64,000 nt of DNA. Source: Haloterrigena turkmenica DSM 5511. GTDB lineage: Archaea; Halobacteriota; Halobacteria; Halobacteriales; Natrialbaceae. The DNA is taken from the NCBI RefSeq assembly GCF_000025325.1, contig NC_013743.1, forward strand, positions 1 to 64,000, given 5' to 3'. Below are positions 33,503 through 42,995 of this stretch, piece after piece. The notes beneath the pieces were generated by a model. The model was given only the letters and a program-made list of their open reading frames with translations. It made no database searches and was not told the DNA's origin. A program made the translations under genes and the position numbers. Position 1 is the first letter of the stretch; the number at the start of each line of letters is the position of its first letter.

Positions 33503-36280
33503 ATGAGCGAACTGGCGGACGAGTACCGCCTCGAGTACTTCGAGGAGGAAGGATTCGAACGCAAGGAGTGTCCGTCCTGTGGCGCGCACTTCTGGACCCG
33601 TGATCACGACCGGGAGACCTGTGGCGAGCCACCGTGTGCGGAGTACGGTTTCATCGAGAATCCCGGCTTCGACGAGGAGTACAGCCTGACGGAGATGCGC
33701 GAGGTGTTCCTCTCGTACTTCGAGGACAACGACCACGAGCGGATCGAGCCCTACCCCGTCGCCGCAAACCGCTGGCGCGACGACGTCCTGTTGACCCAGG
33801 CCTCGATCTACGACTTCCAGCCGCTCGTCACCAGCGGCGAGACGCCGCCGCCGGCGAATCCGCTGACGGTGTCCCAGCCCTGTATCCGGATGCAGGACAT
33901 CGACAACGTTGGCAAGACGGGCCGGCACACGATGGCCTTCGAGATGATGGCCCACCACGCGTTCAACACGCGCGAGGACATCCCCGAGGACAAGTACGCC
34001 TACCACGGCGAGGTCTACTGGAAGGACCGCACCGTCGAACTCTGTGACGGCTTGCTCCAGGAACTCGGTGCGGACATCAGCGAGGTCACCTACATCGAGG
34101 ATCCCTGGGTCGGCGGCGGCAACGCCGGCCCCGCCATCGAGGTCATCTACCGCGGGCTCGAGATCGCCACGCTGGTCTTCATGTGCATGGAACAGGACCC
34201 CGAGGGCGAGTACGAGCTCAAGGACGGGAACCGGTACTCCTACATGGACACCTACATCGTCGACACCGGCTACGGTCTCGAGCGGTGGACCTGGATGAGC
34301 CAGGGCACCGCGACGGTCTACGAGGCGATCTACCCGGAGATGATCGACTTCCTCAAGGACAACGCCGGCCTCTCCTACACCGACGAGGAGACCGAGATCG
34401 TCTCCCGCGCCGCCCGTCTCTCCGGCCAGCTCGATATCGATGACGTCGACGACGTCGAGGCCGCCCGCGGCGAGATCGCAGCCGAAATCGGCGTCTCCGT
34501 CGATGAGCTGCGCGATCTCGTCGAGCCGCTCGAGGATATCTACGCCATCGCCGACCACTGCCGCACGCTGGCGTACATGCTCGGCGACGGCATCGTCCCC
34601 TCGAACGTCGGGACGGGCTACCTCGCGCGGATGGTCCTCCGGCGCACGAAGCGTCTCTGTGACAACGCCGGCGTCGACGCGCCACTGGACGAACTCGTCG
34701 ACATGCAGGCCCAGCGCCTCGAGTACGAGAACCGCGACACGATTCGTGACATCGTCCGCACCGAGGTCGAGAAGTACCGCGAGACGCTCGAGCGGGGCGG
34801 TCGCCGGGTCGAGACGCTCGCCGAGGAGTACGCCAAGAAGGGCGAGCCGATCCCGATCGAGGAGCTGATCGAGCTCTACGACTCCCACGGCATCCAGCCC
34901 GATATGGTCGAGGAGATCGCCGAGGAGGCCGGCGCCGAGATCGACGTGCCGGACGACTTCTACAGCCTCGTCGCCCAGCGCCACGACACCCCCGAGGCCG
35001 TCGAGGCGGCCGACGAGGACGAGGAGGACCGATTCGAGGACCTCCCCGAGACCGAGAAGCTCTACTACGACGACCAGCAGCGCACCCAGTTCGAGGCCGT
35101 CGTGCTCGACGTCTTCGAGCGCGAGGAGGGGTACGACGTCGTCTTAGACCAGACGATGTTCTACCCCGAGGGCGGTGGCCAACCCGCAGACACGGGGACG
35201 CTCTCGACCGACGACACGGCCGCCGAGGTCACGGACGTCCAGATCGAGGACGGCGTCATCCTCCACCGGGCCGACGAGAACCCCGGCAAGGGTGAGTTCG
35301 TCAACGGACAGATCGACGGCGGCCGCCGCCGGCAGCTGATGCGCCACCACACGGCGACCCACATCGTCATCCACGCGGCCCGACAGGTCTTGGGCGAGCA
35401 CATCCGTCAGGCCGGCGCCCAGAAGGGCGTCGACTCCTCACGGATCGACGTCCGCCACTACGACCGCATCTCCCGCGCGGACGTCAAGGAGATCGAGTCG
35501 CTGGCCAACGAGCTCGTGATGGACAACACCCAGGTCAGCCAGGACTGGCCCGACCGCCACGACGCCGAGGCCGAACACGGCTTCGACCTCTACCAGGGCG
35601 GCATCCCGCCGGGCGAGCAGATCCGGCTGATCCAGGTCGCCGACGATATCCAGGCCTGTGGTGGCACCCACGTCGCCCGCACCGGCGACATCGGCTCGAT
35701 CAAGATCCTCAACACCGAACGCGTCCAGGACGGCGTCGAGCGCATCACGTTCGCGGCCGGCGAGGCCGCGATCGAGTCGACGCAGGTCAAAGAGGACGCC
35801 CTCTACGAGGCCGCCGAAATCCTCGACGTCTCGCCCGAGGACGTGCCCGAAACCGCCGAACGCTTCTTCGAGGAGTGGAAGGCGCGAGGCAAGGAGATCG
35901 AGGACCTGACCGAACAGCTCGCCGCGGCCCGCGCCGGCGGCGGTGGCGGCGGCGAGGAGGTCGACGTCGGCGACCGGACCGCGGTCGTCGACCGCATCGA
36001 CGCCGACATGGACGAACTCCGCGCGACCGCCAACGCCCTCGTCGAGGAGGGCAAGATCGCCGTCCTCGGCAGCGGCCAGAGCGGCGCCCAGTTCGTCGTC
36101 GCGGTGCCCGACGACTCGGACGTCAACGCCGGCGAAGTCGTCGGCGAACTCGCCGGCCGCGTCGGCGGCGGCGGCGGCGGCCCGCCGGACTTCGCGCAGG
36201 GCGGCGGCCCCAACGTCGAGGATCTGGACGCGGCGCTCGAGGACGCGCCCGACGTGTTGCGGCAGATTCAGGACGCGTAA
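33503..36280 (+). CDS. alaS: Alanyl-tRNA synthetase, archaeal type
   Basis: This 925-residue enzyme charges tRNA-Ala. The N-terminal region holds [13 protein letters not shown] (archaeal zinc-type motif), then class II motifs including [19 protein letters not shown] and [12 protein letters not shown]. The editing domain has the metal motif [11 protein letters not shown] near residue 615 and [12 protein letters not shown] near 719. The C-terminal domain contains three glycine-rich runs. ATG 33503 gives [18 protein letters not shown], the usual archaeal start. A TATA-like GTTTTAGGC about 28 bases upstream supports it. Another AT-rich TATATATTTT lies at about 33364-33373, suggesting a second promoter. 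Confidence 0.95.
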   Translation: MSELADEYRLEYFEEEGFERKECPSCGAHFWTRDHDRETCGEPPCAEYGFIENPGFDEEYSLTEMREVFLSYFEDNDHERIEPYPVAANRWRDDVLLTQASIYDFQPLVTSGETPPPANPLTVSQPCIRMQDIDNVGKTGRHTMAFEMMAHHAFNTREDIPEDKYAYHGEVYWKDRTVELCDGLLQELGADISEVTYIEDPWVGGGNAGPAIEVIYRGLEIATLVFMCMEQDPEGEYELKDGNRYSYMDTYIVDTGYGLERWTWMSQGTATVYEAIYPEMIDFLKDNAGLSYTDEETEIVSRAARLSGQLDIDDVDDVEAARGEIAAEIGVSVDELRDLVEPLEDIYAIADHCRTLAYMLGDGIVPSNVGTGYLARMVLRRTKRLCDNAGVDAPLDELVDMQAQRLEYENRDTIRDIVRTEVEKYRETLERGGRRVETLAEEYAKKGEPIPIEELIELYDSHGIQPDMVEEIAEEAGAEIDVPDDFYSLVAQRHDTPEAVEAADEDEEDRFEDLPETEKLYYDDQQRTQFEAVVLDVFEREEGYDVVLDQTMFYPEGGGQPADTGTLSTDDTAAEVTDVQIEDGVILHRADENPGKGEFVNGQIDGGRRRQLMRHHTATHIVIHAARQVLGEHIRQAGAQKGVDSSRIDVRHYDRISRADVKEIESLANELVMDNTQVSQDWPDRHDAEAEHGFDLYQGGIPPGEQIRLIQVADDIQACGGTHVARTGDIGSIKILNTERVQDGVERITFAAGEAAIESTQVKEDALYEAAEILDVSPEDVPETAERFFEEWKARGKEIEDLTEQLAAARAGGGGGGEEVDVGDRTAVVDRIDADMDELRATANALVEEGKIAVLGSGQSGAQFVVAVPDDSDVNAGEVVGELAGRVGGGGGGPPDFAQGGGPNVEDLDAALEDAPDVLRQIQDA

Positions 36281-36326
36281 GGTACCGCTCTCTTTCCGAT
36301 GGCGGTTCCGTTAACGTGTTACTGCG

Positions 36327-36806
36327 TCAGATGTTCTCGAGCCGTCTCGAGCGCGTCGTCTGCACCGGTTGGTTCGGGAGTAAGTGGATCGTGATCGATG
36401 CAATCACAGTATCTTCGCCTTTGACTGCCTGAGTTACTCGCTTCTCCACCAATTCGGTCAGCTGACTGCTCCACGACAGGTCGTCAAACGGTACGTCTGC
36501 AGGCCATTTCTCGGGATTCCAGTGTTTCGACTCGATCGCTGGCGATTGGTACGTTTCTCCACCGATCGAGACCTCTCCCTCGCCCTTCACGTCGACCTCA
36601 CCAGCGATCTGTCTGAATCCACTGTTCGATCCCGAAACGGAAGCCATCGTCTCCTGCAGGTTCGCAAACGCGATCGGAGTTCTTGAGGGCCTTACCGGCT
36701 TCCCCGGCAGGGATCACGGCTTCGACGGCGAACCAGGTGATGTATCCCTCGTACTATCCCAGACGGAAGGACTCATAGAGGCGGGGATAACCGTCAGGCG
36801 AGTGTC
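36327..36806 (-). pseudogene. Orphan toxin cassette: broken pre-toxin segment joined to a distinct nuclease-like C-terminus
   Basis: The upstream part (36668-36806) is a diverged copy of the pre-toxin segment of the large VWA toxin gene (38431-38569); by eye about 15 mismatches in some 119 aligned bases. Its frame reads HSPDGYPRLYESFRLG, then an in-frame TAG, then YEGYITWFAVEAVIPAGEAG and KALKNSDR. A frameshift then leads into IAFANLQETMASVSG and an intact C-terminal module. That module, open from ATG 36647 for 106 residues, contains AGEVDVKGEGEVSIGG and PAIESKHWNPEKW, a D...ExK pattern as in PD-(D/E)XK nucleases. Its sequence is unrelated to the present toxin tip. It is read as a replaced tip lacking its own immunity gene. 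Confidence 0.75.
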
Positions 36807-36880
36807 ACTGTAGAAGTATATCAAGCCGAGTCAATTTTCATTTTCGATCCGTCCGTCTGGTTTATTACGTTGGCATGGGG

Positions 36881-37573
36881 TCAATTAGCAGAACTGGAGT
36901 TCAAACTGAAGTATGACCGGAGTTTGTCGTCGGTTTCCTGTCGGATCTGCGATAAGGGAAGCGGTGCTTCCCAGAGGAAAACCCCGCCATCTTCACGGTC
37001 GTCGACTTGCCACGCTGGGGCGTGCAGCAGCCGTTCTCGTCCGACCTGCTCAGCGATATCCGGTCCAAACCCATTCACCCAGTAAACTTCCTCTAGACGT
37101 CCTTCTTTGAGCCCTTCAGTGGAGAGGGTTGTTTCATCGAGGTACGTGTCTCCGTAGACATAGATTGGAGAGAGGTAGTCGTACAACTCTAGGACAAAGT
37201 CGTAAATGAGGTCCGGTCGATCATTTCGCCATGGCTTTACGTACCATTCATCGATTGAGAGCGAAAGGTTCGGAACAGCCGGTCGATCGGCTGACCAGCC
37301 GTTAATATGAATCCCGACATTGAGGTCATCGTACCACAACCAAATCGTCCCACCGGCCACGCGAGTGATCCTCTCGATTGCATCGTCGATCGTACAACCG
37401 TACCGAATACCATCTGTCTCTTCGGTAGTATAACCAAATTGGCTCGTGTCCTCGCTTTCCGGTGGCGATCGAGAACAATTCAACTCGTCGAAACAAAACC
37501 GGAGGAACCTCTCGATACGCCGTGAATCCAGCTCTTCCTCGAACAGATAGGGGATTGAGAGCGATTCACTCAT
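36881..37573 (-). CDS. Candidate immunity protein for the VWA toxin
   Basis: This acidic protein of 230 residues starts inside the toxin gene's last codons (8-base overlap), the layout typical of toxin-immunity pairs. It has no signal peptide or membrane helix, so it is cytoplasmic. Notable segments are FEEELDSRRIERFLRFCFDE, GGTIWLWYDDLNVGIHINGW, SLSIDEWYVKPWRNDRPDLI and VYWVNGFGPDIAEQVGRERL. It is rich in Trp and Tyr. I do not recognise the family. GC content is visibly lower than in the neighbours, as in the toxin tip, which suggests that both were acquired together. The immunity role is inferred from position. Confidence 0.65.
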   Translation of the reverse strand: MSESLSIPYLFEEELDSRRIERFLRFCFDELNCSRSPPESEDTSQFGYTTEETDGIRYGCTIDDAIERITRVAGGTIWLWYDDLNVGIHINGWSADRPAVPNLSLSIDEWYVKPWRNDRPDLIYDFVLELYDYLSPIYVYGDTYLDETTLSTEGLKEGRLEEVYWVNGFGPDIAEQVGRERLLHAPAWQVDDREDGGVFLWEAPLPLSQIRQETDDKLRSYFSLNSSSAN

Positions 37574-40500
37574 TGTAAATTTCTACCTCTGCATCGTTAT
37601 CGTTGAGCATATCTTTGATATCGTCGTGAGGTTCTTCTCGGAATGCAACCTCGATCGTTCCGCCCTCTACCTCTGTGTACTGTTGGTAGTGACCGATCTG
37701 GTTCTCTAGCTCGATGTATTTATCGCTACCATCTGCAGCTTGGCTGTAGTCTCCACTTTTCGTTTCGATGACTCGTCCATCACTCGTTTCGATATCAATT
37801 TCACCACGGGAGTAGGGATTTGGTTTCCCAACCGCCTCTACGTTATCACTCCCGCGGACTACAGCAACTTCAGCTTCGAATGCCGCACCTTTGACGTTAC
37901 TCTGATCTCCTGCTGCCAGACGCTTTGCAAGATCGTCCACGCCTTCGATATCTGCGTTCGGTCGATTCAACTCCTCGAGGTTGTCGATAACCCGTTCAAA
38001 GTCAACCGCTTCACTGTGTCTAAACAGATTTGATACGAGATTCTCATTGTTCACGTCGAGGTCCAGTTGATAGGCACGAGCAACTGGATCAGGGCCACCG
38101 TCGGCCATTACCCGACTTGCGTCGTCACCGTTCCGAGCTGTTGCCTTGCCAATGGCTTCTTGTCCGTCAGCATCGAGTCGGTTAATAGCAGCACCGTCGA
38201 CATCGTGGCGATTGAGGAGTTTCGCCACCCGATACTGCTGGCCGACCGTTGATACTCTGCTGAGTACGTTTTCACCGGCTTTTTGCGTAAGGCCGATTCC
38301 GGTGGAGAGACCGCGCGAGAACTGAAGCCTGCCGTATCTGACCGGCGTTTTTGCAGTATGACCCGCTCGGCCCGCCATCTGGGCCGCCTGGCGGATCCGA
38401 GGCGTGCTAATTTTGTCGACGGTCTTCCGGACGCGATCGGAGCTCTTGAGAGCCTTGCCGGCTTCCCCGGCGGGGATCGCGGCTTCGATGACGAACCAGG
38501 CGATGTAGCCCTCGTACCATCCCTGTCGGAAGGACTCGTAGAGACGAGGGCTCTCGTCGGGGTCGTGGGGATTGTTGCGTTGCTGTTGGGCTTCGATCGA
38601 ATCGGGCATCGCCGCGATGATCTCGTCGAAGTTCGCGATGGCGCCGGGGATCTCCCGCACCGCGGTGATGGTCTCGATCGGTTCGTTGTACAGCGCTCGC
38701 AGCGAATCGATCGACTCGCCGGCACCGGTCGTCATCCCCTGCAGGGTTCCAAGATCCTGCTCGAGTCGCGGATCGGAGACTCCTTGCGCGCGGAGCTCGT
38801 CTGACGCCGCGGCCCAAACGCCGCCGACTTCGACGGCAGCGGCTTCGGTCGTGCCGACTCCGTCGACGATCCCGTGACGGTCGTCGGCCTGCACCGTGAC
38901 TCGCGAGCCCGCGAACGCGTCGGTGAACGTATCGACCGTCCCGACATCGAATTCGACGTCAGCGTCATCCCATTGGCCGGACAGCGATACCGTCTCTTCG
39001 ACGTCACCGTCGCGAACGACCCGCGCCTCGTCGAGGCCCGCCGAGTCGGTGACGGTGAAATCGACCTCGTAGCTTCCGGAGACCCGCACCGAGGCGTCGA
39101 CCGGATCATTGAAGTTGACCTTTCCGTTCGACCAGTCGACGTCGACGGGATCTTTCAGTTCGACGTCCGCGTCCGGATCGTTAAACGTCGCGTACGTGAC
39201 CGTGATCTCCGGCGGCTCGATATCGAAGAGGGTTGGATCGTAGTCGCCGTTCAGGCCCTCGGAGTCTGAGATTCCGTCTCCCGTGGTGTCGCGCGACTCG
39301 GGATCGGTCCCGAGACGCACCTCCTCGGCGTCGGTCACACCGTCGCCGTCGCTGTCGTCGACGAGCGGATCGGAGCGAACGGTGTCGGTCGTCAACACGT
39401 CGCCCTCGAGTCCGTCCAGGTCGTCGATATCGTCGGCATCCTCGAGTTCCGAGAGGAACTCGAGTGAATCGGACCGCGAATCCGTATAGGTGATCGTCCG
39501 ATCCGAGAGCTGTTCGGCGTCGGTCAGGCCGTCACCGGTCGTGTCGATTCGTGCCGGGTGGTGTTCGGCGTACGTAACGGCGGCGTGGAGCTTCGTTTCG
39601 TTGTCCTCCTGGAACACGCGGTACTTGATGTCAACCGTTTCGTTGTCGAGAATCCCGTCACCGCTGGTATCGAGCGCGGTCGGATCGAGATTCAGCGGTT
39701 CGCCGACGACGCCCGGTTCGCCGGTCGGCATCGAGAGGTCCATTTCGGCGACGAGGTCGGGGATGCCGTCGCCGTTGGTGTCTTGCAGGCCGGGACCGGT
39801 CTGGTTCTCCGCGACCCGTTCGAACGTGTCGGGCAGGTCTTCTTCCCGTTCGACGTGATAGAAGTCGCCGCCGGTGATGGCCGCGATCTCGCGGAGTTCG
39901 TTCTCGTTAATGTTGTTTCCGAGACCCACCGTGCTGATCTCGACGCCCGCCTCGGCGGCGTCCTCGGCGACGGGCAACGGATCGGACCCGCTTTTGCCGT
40001 CGGACAGCAGGATCATCACCGCGGAGCGGTTTTCCCACCCTTCCTCCTCGAGGTGGTTGAGACCGACCCGGAGCCCGGCTCTCGTGTTGGTACCGCCGCT
40101 CGCAGACAGTCGCTCGAGACTGCTGTTAACCGCGTCATGGTCGGTCGTCAGCGGCTGGTCGAGGTTCGCACCGGAGGCGTAACCGACCCGCCCCGCTCGT
40201 TCAGAATCGGTGAGTGCGCCGACGAAGCGCTTACCGGCGAGTTCGGCGTAGTGGGTCGGAGAGCCGCTCATGCTGCCGCTTTCGTCGTTCACGAAGACGA
40301 AGTCCGCCGTTTCGATCCCGCTTCCGTTACCGATCTCACCATCGGTCTCGTTCCCGTCGAGCGTGATCGTGTCGCTGGTCTCGTCTTCCCACTCCTCGAT
40401 CCGGAACACCGAGAAGAACGAGAAGTGATCGACCTCGGCAGTTGCGACGCCGGCGTCGCGATCGATCTCGGTCTCGACCGGTGTCCACGGTTCGTCGCTG

Positions 40501-41906
40501 GTCGGATCCCACGTCACGATCGAGAGGTTGGCGTCCGCCTCGAGCGCGTTCTCGTCGATCGGAATCTCGACCGTCGCGTCGTCGATCGGTCTCTCGTTCT
40601 CGATGCGAACCATCGGACCGGCGCGGTAGGGGTCGTCGGTCGTCGGCGTCTCGTCGGTGATCGAAACGTCGGCGTCATCGAGACCGTCACCGCCGACGGC
40701 GACCGAAACGCCCGACGATTCGTTTACGACCTCGACGTTCCGGTACTCGTCCGGATCGGGTCGTTCCCGGACGACAGCCTCCTCCGCAATGCGAATGTCG
40801 TGAGTCGCTTCGACCGTTCGATCGGCGTCGTGTGCGGCCGTCGCCGTCACCGTGATGGTCACGTTTTCGGGATCGGATCCGAGATCGACGAGCGTCGATC
40901 CGATGGCGTCTGTCCCGGCCGCCTCGTCTGTGGCAAACGAGACAGCGTCGGCGTCGGCATCACCGTTGACGGTCACCGTCGCGTTATCGTACGCGTACGG
41001 ACGAACGTCGGAGAGGACTGCCCGGATCGACACCCGGACGGTCCCGTTCCGCTCGAAGGGCCGTCCCTGTGACAGCGACAGCGACGGTTCGGTGTTGGCC
41101 TCGACCGTATCGAGCGTTCGTTCCGCGTGTTTCCACGCGTTCTCGAGGTGGGTCAGCGCTTTTGCGCGGTCAGTCGGGCCGATCGGCCGATCGGATTTCT
41201 TGGCTTTGGACTTGCCCGTTCCGTTGCCGGACACCCCGTCCGAGACGGCTCTATCTGCTCGTTCGAGCCCGTCGACAGCGTTTCCGAGCGCGCTCTCAGC
41301 CTTTTGTCGCTGGCCGGGGTTGCGGAACTCGCCCTCGTTCGCGGCGACGACAGCGTTCGCGTCGGAGACAGCGAGACGAGCGCTCGCGTTGCCCGCCGCG
41401 TACAGCTCTTCGCTGATCGCGTCGACGATCGCCTCGTCGTCGCCGTCGACCTCGTCTTTTAGCACTGCAAGCGACCGTTGGGCATCGGCCAGACGGTCGA
41501 ACGCTGCACGTGAGTCGGCGTACCGAACCCGTCGATACTCCCCGACCAGTGCGTTGACCGCGTCGACGGTATCGTTCACCGCTACCGCGGCTGCCGTCTC
41601 GTTCTCGATCTCGAGTTCCTCGAGGCGGTAGGTCGCGTTCAGGATCGCATCGACGCTCGTGTTCTCCTCGAGATCCGGGATCGTGACATTCGCGTCACCG
41701 CGGTCGTGCCCCGGCGGGCCGCCGTTCTGTCCGGGCGGACCGGCGTTAGGGGCGGGTCCGTTTCCGGGATGGGCCGCGACCGATGCGGATCGTTCGTTTG
41801 CCGCAGTCGCACTCGGACCGCTCGCGAGTGCGGGCATGGCGATCGCCGACGTCACCATCAGGACGGCGAAGAAGACTGCAACGACACGCTCTTTGTTGAA
41901 CCTCAT
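37566..41906 (-). CDS. Secreted polymorphic toxin with VWA domain, calcium repeats and C-terminal nuclease
   Basis: This 1446-residue protein has a Sec signal MRFNKERVVAVFFAVLMVTS to ALAS (1-29), a long helical and beta-rich exterior region, and a VWA domain at about 525-700 with the MIDAS motif NDESGSMSG. Five aspartate-rich calcium repeats follow (DTNGDGIPD, DTSGDGILD, DTTGDGLTD, DSDGDGVTD, DTTGDGISD; about 705-885), then a beta domain and a pre-toxin segment at about 1118-1156 (RLYESFRQGWYEGYIAW). The C-terminal domain has GAAFEAEVAVV (about 1340-1350), GEIDIE with D1371 and VIETKSGDY with E1381/K1383, a PD-(D/E)XK nuclease pattern. A TATA-like element at 41928-41940 precedes the start. 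Archaeal polymorphic toxins are known as a class; this architecture is inferred. Confidence 0.85.
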   Translation of the reverse strand: MRFNKERVVAVFFAVLMVTSAIAMPALASGPSATAANERSASVAAHPGNGPAPNAGPPGQNGGPPGHDRGDANVTIPDLEENTSVDAILNATYRLEELEIENETAAAVAVNDTVDAVNALVGEYRRVRYADSRAAFDRLADAQRSLAVLKDEVDGDDEAIVDAISEELYAAGNASARLAVSDANAVVAANEGEFRNPGQRQKAESALGNAVDGLERADRAVSDGVSGNGTGKSKAKKSDRPIGPTDRAKALTHLENAWKHAERTLDTVEANTEPSLSLSQGRPFERNGTVRVSIRAVLSDVRPYAYDNATVTVNGDADADAVSFATDEAAGTDAIGSTLVDLGSDPENVTITVTATAAHDADRTVEATHDIRIAEEAVVRERPDPDEYRNVEVVNESSGVSVAVGGDGLDDADVSITDETPTTDDPYRAGPMVRIENERPIDDATVEIPIDENALEADANLSIVTWDPTSDEPWTPVETEIDRDAGVATAEVDHFSFFSVFRIEEWEDETSDTITLDGNETDGEIGNGSGIETADFVFVNDESGSMSGSPTHYAELAGKRFVGALTDSERAGRVGYASGANLDQPLTTDHDAVNSSLERLSASGGTNTRAGLRVGLNHLEEEGWENRSAVMILLSDGKSGSDPLPVAEDAAEAGVEISTVGLGNNINENELREIAAITGGDFYHVEREEDLPDTFERVAENQTGPGLQDTNGDGIPDLVAEMDLSMPTGEPGVVGEPLNLDPTALDTSGDGILDNETVDIKYRVFQEDNETKLHAAVTYAEHHPARIDTTGDGLTDAEQLSDRTITYTDSRSDSLEFLSELEDADDIDDLDGLEGDVLTTDTVRSDPLVDDSDGDGVTDAEEVRLGTDPESRDTTGDGISDSEGLNGDYDPTLFDIEPPEITVTYATFNDPDADVELKDPVDVDWSNGKVNFNDPVDASVRVSGSYEVDFTVTDSAGLDEARVVRDGDVEETVSLSGQWDDADVEFDVGTVDTFTDAFAGSRVTVQADDRHGIVDGVGTTEAAAVEVGGVWAAASDELRAQGVSDPRLEQDLGTLQGMTTGAGESIDSLRALYNEPIETITAVREIPGAIANFDEIIAAMPDSIEAQQQRNNPHDPDESPRLYESFRQGWYEGYIAWFVIEAAIPAGEAGKALKSSDRVRKTVDKISTPRIRQAAQMAGRAGHTAKTPVRYGRLQFSRGLSTGIGLTQKAGENVLSRVSTVGQQYRVAKLLNRHDVDGAAINRLDADGQEAIGKATARNGDDASRVMADGGPDPVARAYQLDLDVNNENLVSNLFRHSEAVDFERVIDNLEELNRPNADIEGVDDLAKRLAAGDQSNVKGAAFEAEVAVVRGSDNVEAVGKPNPYSRGEIDIETSDGRVIETKSGDYSQAADGSDKYIELENQIGHYQQYTEVEGGTIEVAFREEPHDDIKDMLNDNDAEVEIYNE

Positions 41907-42173
41907 ATGCCCTATATATCAACCACTTATTTTATATCTTTCCCATCTATTTAATAGGAATATAATAAATTCTCCCAAGATTGAGTGTTCTCGAAGCCGA
42001 TGTGACGCACTCGCGATACGGCGGGGCCTTCGGACCCCGCGTCCGTCGCCGACGATTCTGGCGCCGACCGCGCGGCGAGCGACCATCTCCGACCGCGACC
42101 CACCGCTGACGGCTCGTCCGCGCCGCGCTCGAGAACCGAAACTATCGCCTTGTTCCGGCCGGTTGCTGCTCGT

Positions 42174-42959
42174 ATGCCAACCGCATCGAACGGGAGCGTC
42201 TCGCTGTACTACGACCACGCCGGCGAGGGCGAGCCAGTGGTCTTCGTCCCCGAAGCCGGCCTCGGCGGCTGGCTGTGGGGCTGGCAACACGCCGCCGTCG
42301 CCGGTCCCTACGAGGCCGTCGTCTGGGACCTCCGGGGAACCGGCCGCTCGGACGCGCCCGACGGCCCCTACGCCCTCGAGACGCTCGCTGGCGACCTCGA
42401 GGCGGTCCTCTCGGCCTGCGAGATTCGCAACGCCCACCTCGTCGGCTGCGGGCTCGGCGGGACCGTCGCCCTCGAGGCCGCTCGGACCTCGAGTCGCGTC
42501 GCGACGCTGACGCTCTTTGGAACCGCGCCCCGAGGAGAGCAGTTCGACCTCGAGGCGCTGTTCGCGCCGCCGGACGACCGCGAGGCGCTCGCCGACTCGC
42601 TCGAGGCGGGCCTCTCAGCTGAGTTCCTCGAGAGCCAGCCCGCCGACGTGCGCGAGGGGATCGTCGACTGGCGGGCCGACGGCGACGCCGACCGGGCGGG
42701 CTGGGAGGCACAGATCGCGGCCCTCGAGGGGTTCGACGCGACCGAGTGGCTCGTCGAGGTGACCCAGCCGACGCAGGTGATCCACGGCGGCGCGGACGAA
42801 CTGGTGTCGCCCTCGGCCGGACGGACGCTGGCGGACGGATTGCCTCGAGGAGAGTTCGATACGCTCGAGGACGCCGGCCACCTCTGTTTCGTGGAACGCT
42901 CCCGGGACGTCAACGATCGGCTGCTGGGCTTTCTCGAGGCCCACACCGACGACGAATAG
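42174..42959 (+). CDS. Alpha/beta-hydrolase fold protein lacking the nucleophile
   Basis: This 261-residue protein has the layout of 3-oxoadipate-enol-lactonase-like hydrolases: EPVVFVPEAGLGGWLWGWQH (oxyanion region), VVWDLRGTGRSDAPDG, then the elbow HLVGCGLGGTVALEAA. Aligned to LVGHSMGG of active enzymes, the nucleophilic Ser is Gly here. The acid GGADELVSPSAG and the His EDAGHLCFVE are kept. It may be a binding protein or use another chemistry. ATG 42174 (MPTASNGSV) is chosen. It is convergent with the antiporter gene. Confidence 0.85.
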   Translation: MPTASNGSVSLYYDHAGEGEPVVFVPEAGLGGWLWGWQHAAVAGPYEAVVWDLRGTGRSDAPDGPYALETLAGDLEAVLSACEIRNAHLVGCGLGGTVALEAARTSSRVATLTLFGTAPRGEQFDLEALFAPPDDREALADSLEAGLSAEFLESQPADVREGIVDWRADGDADRAGWEAQIAALEGFDATEWLVEVTQPTQVIHGGADELVSPSAGRTLADGLPRGEFDTLEDAGHLCFVERSRDVNDRLLGFLEAHTDDE

Positions 42960-42995
42960 GAAGCGACTGATTTGGGGTCGAACAGCCGCCGGCGA

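Noticed and set aside
42021-42040. GC-rich hairpin between the VWA toxin gene and the hydrolase gene
   Set aside because: Short imperfect stem with no T-tract, oriented in a divergent promoter region; no function can be supported.
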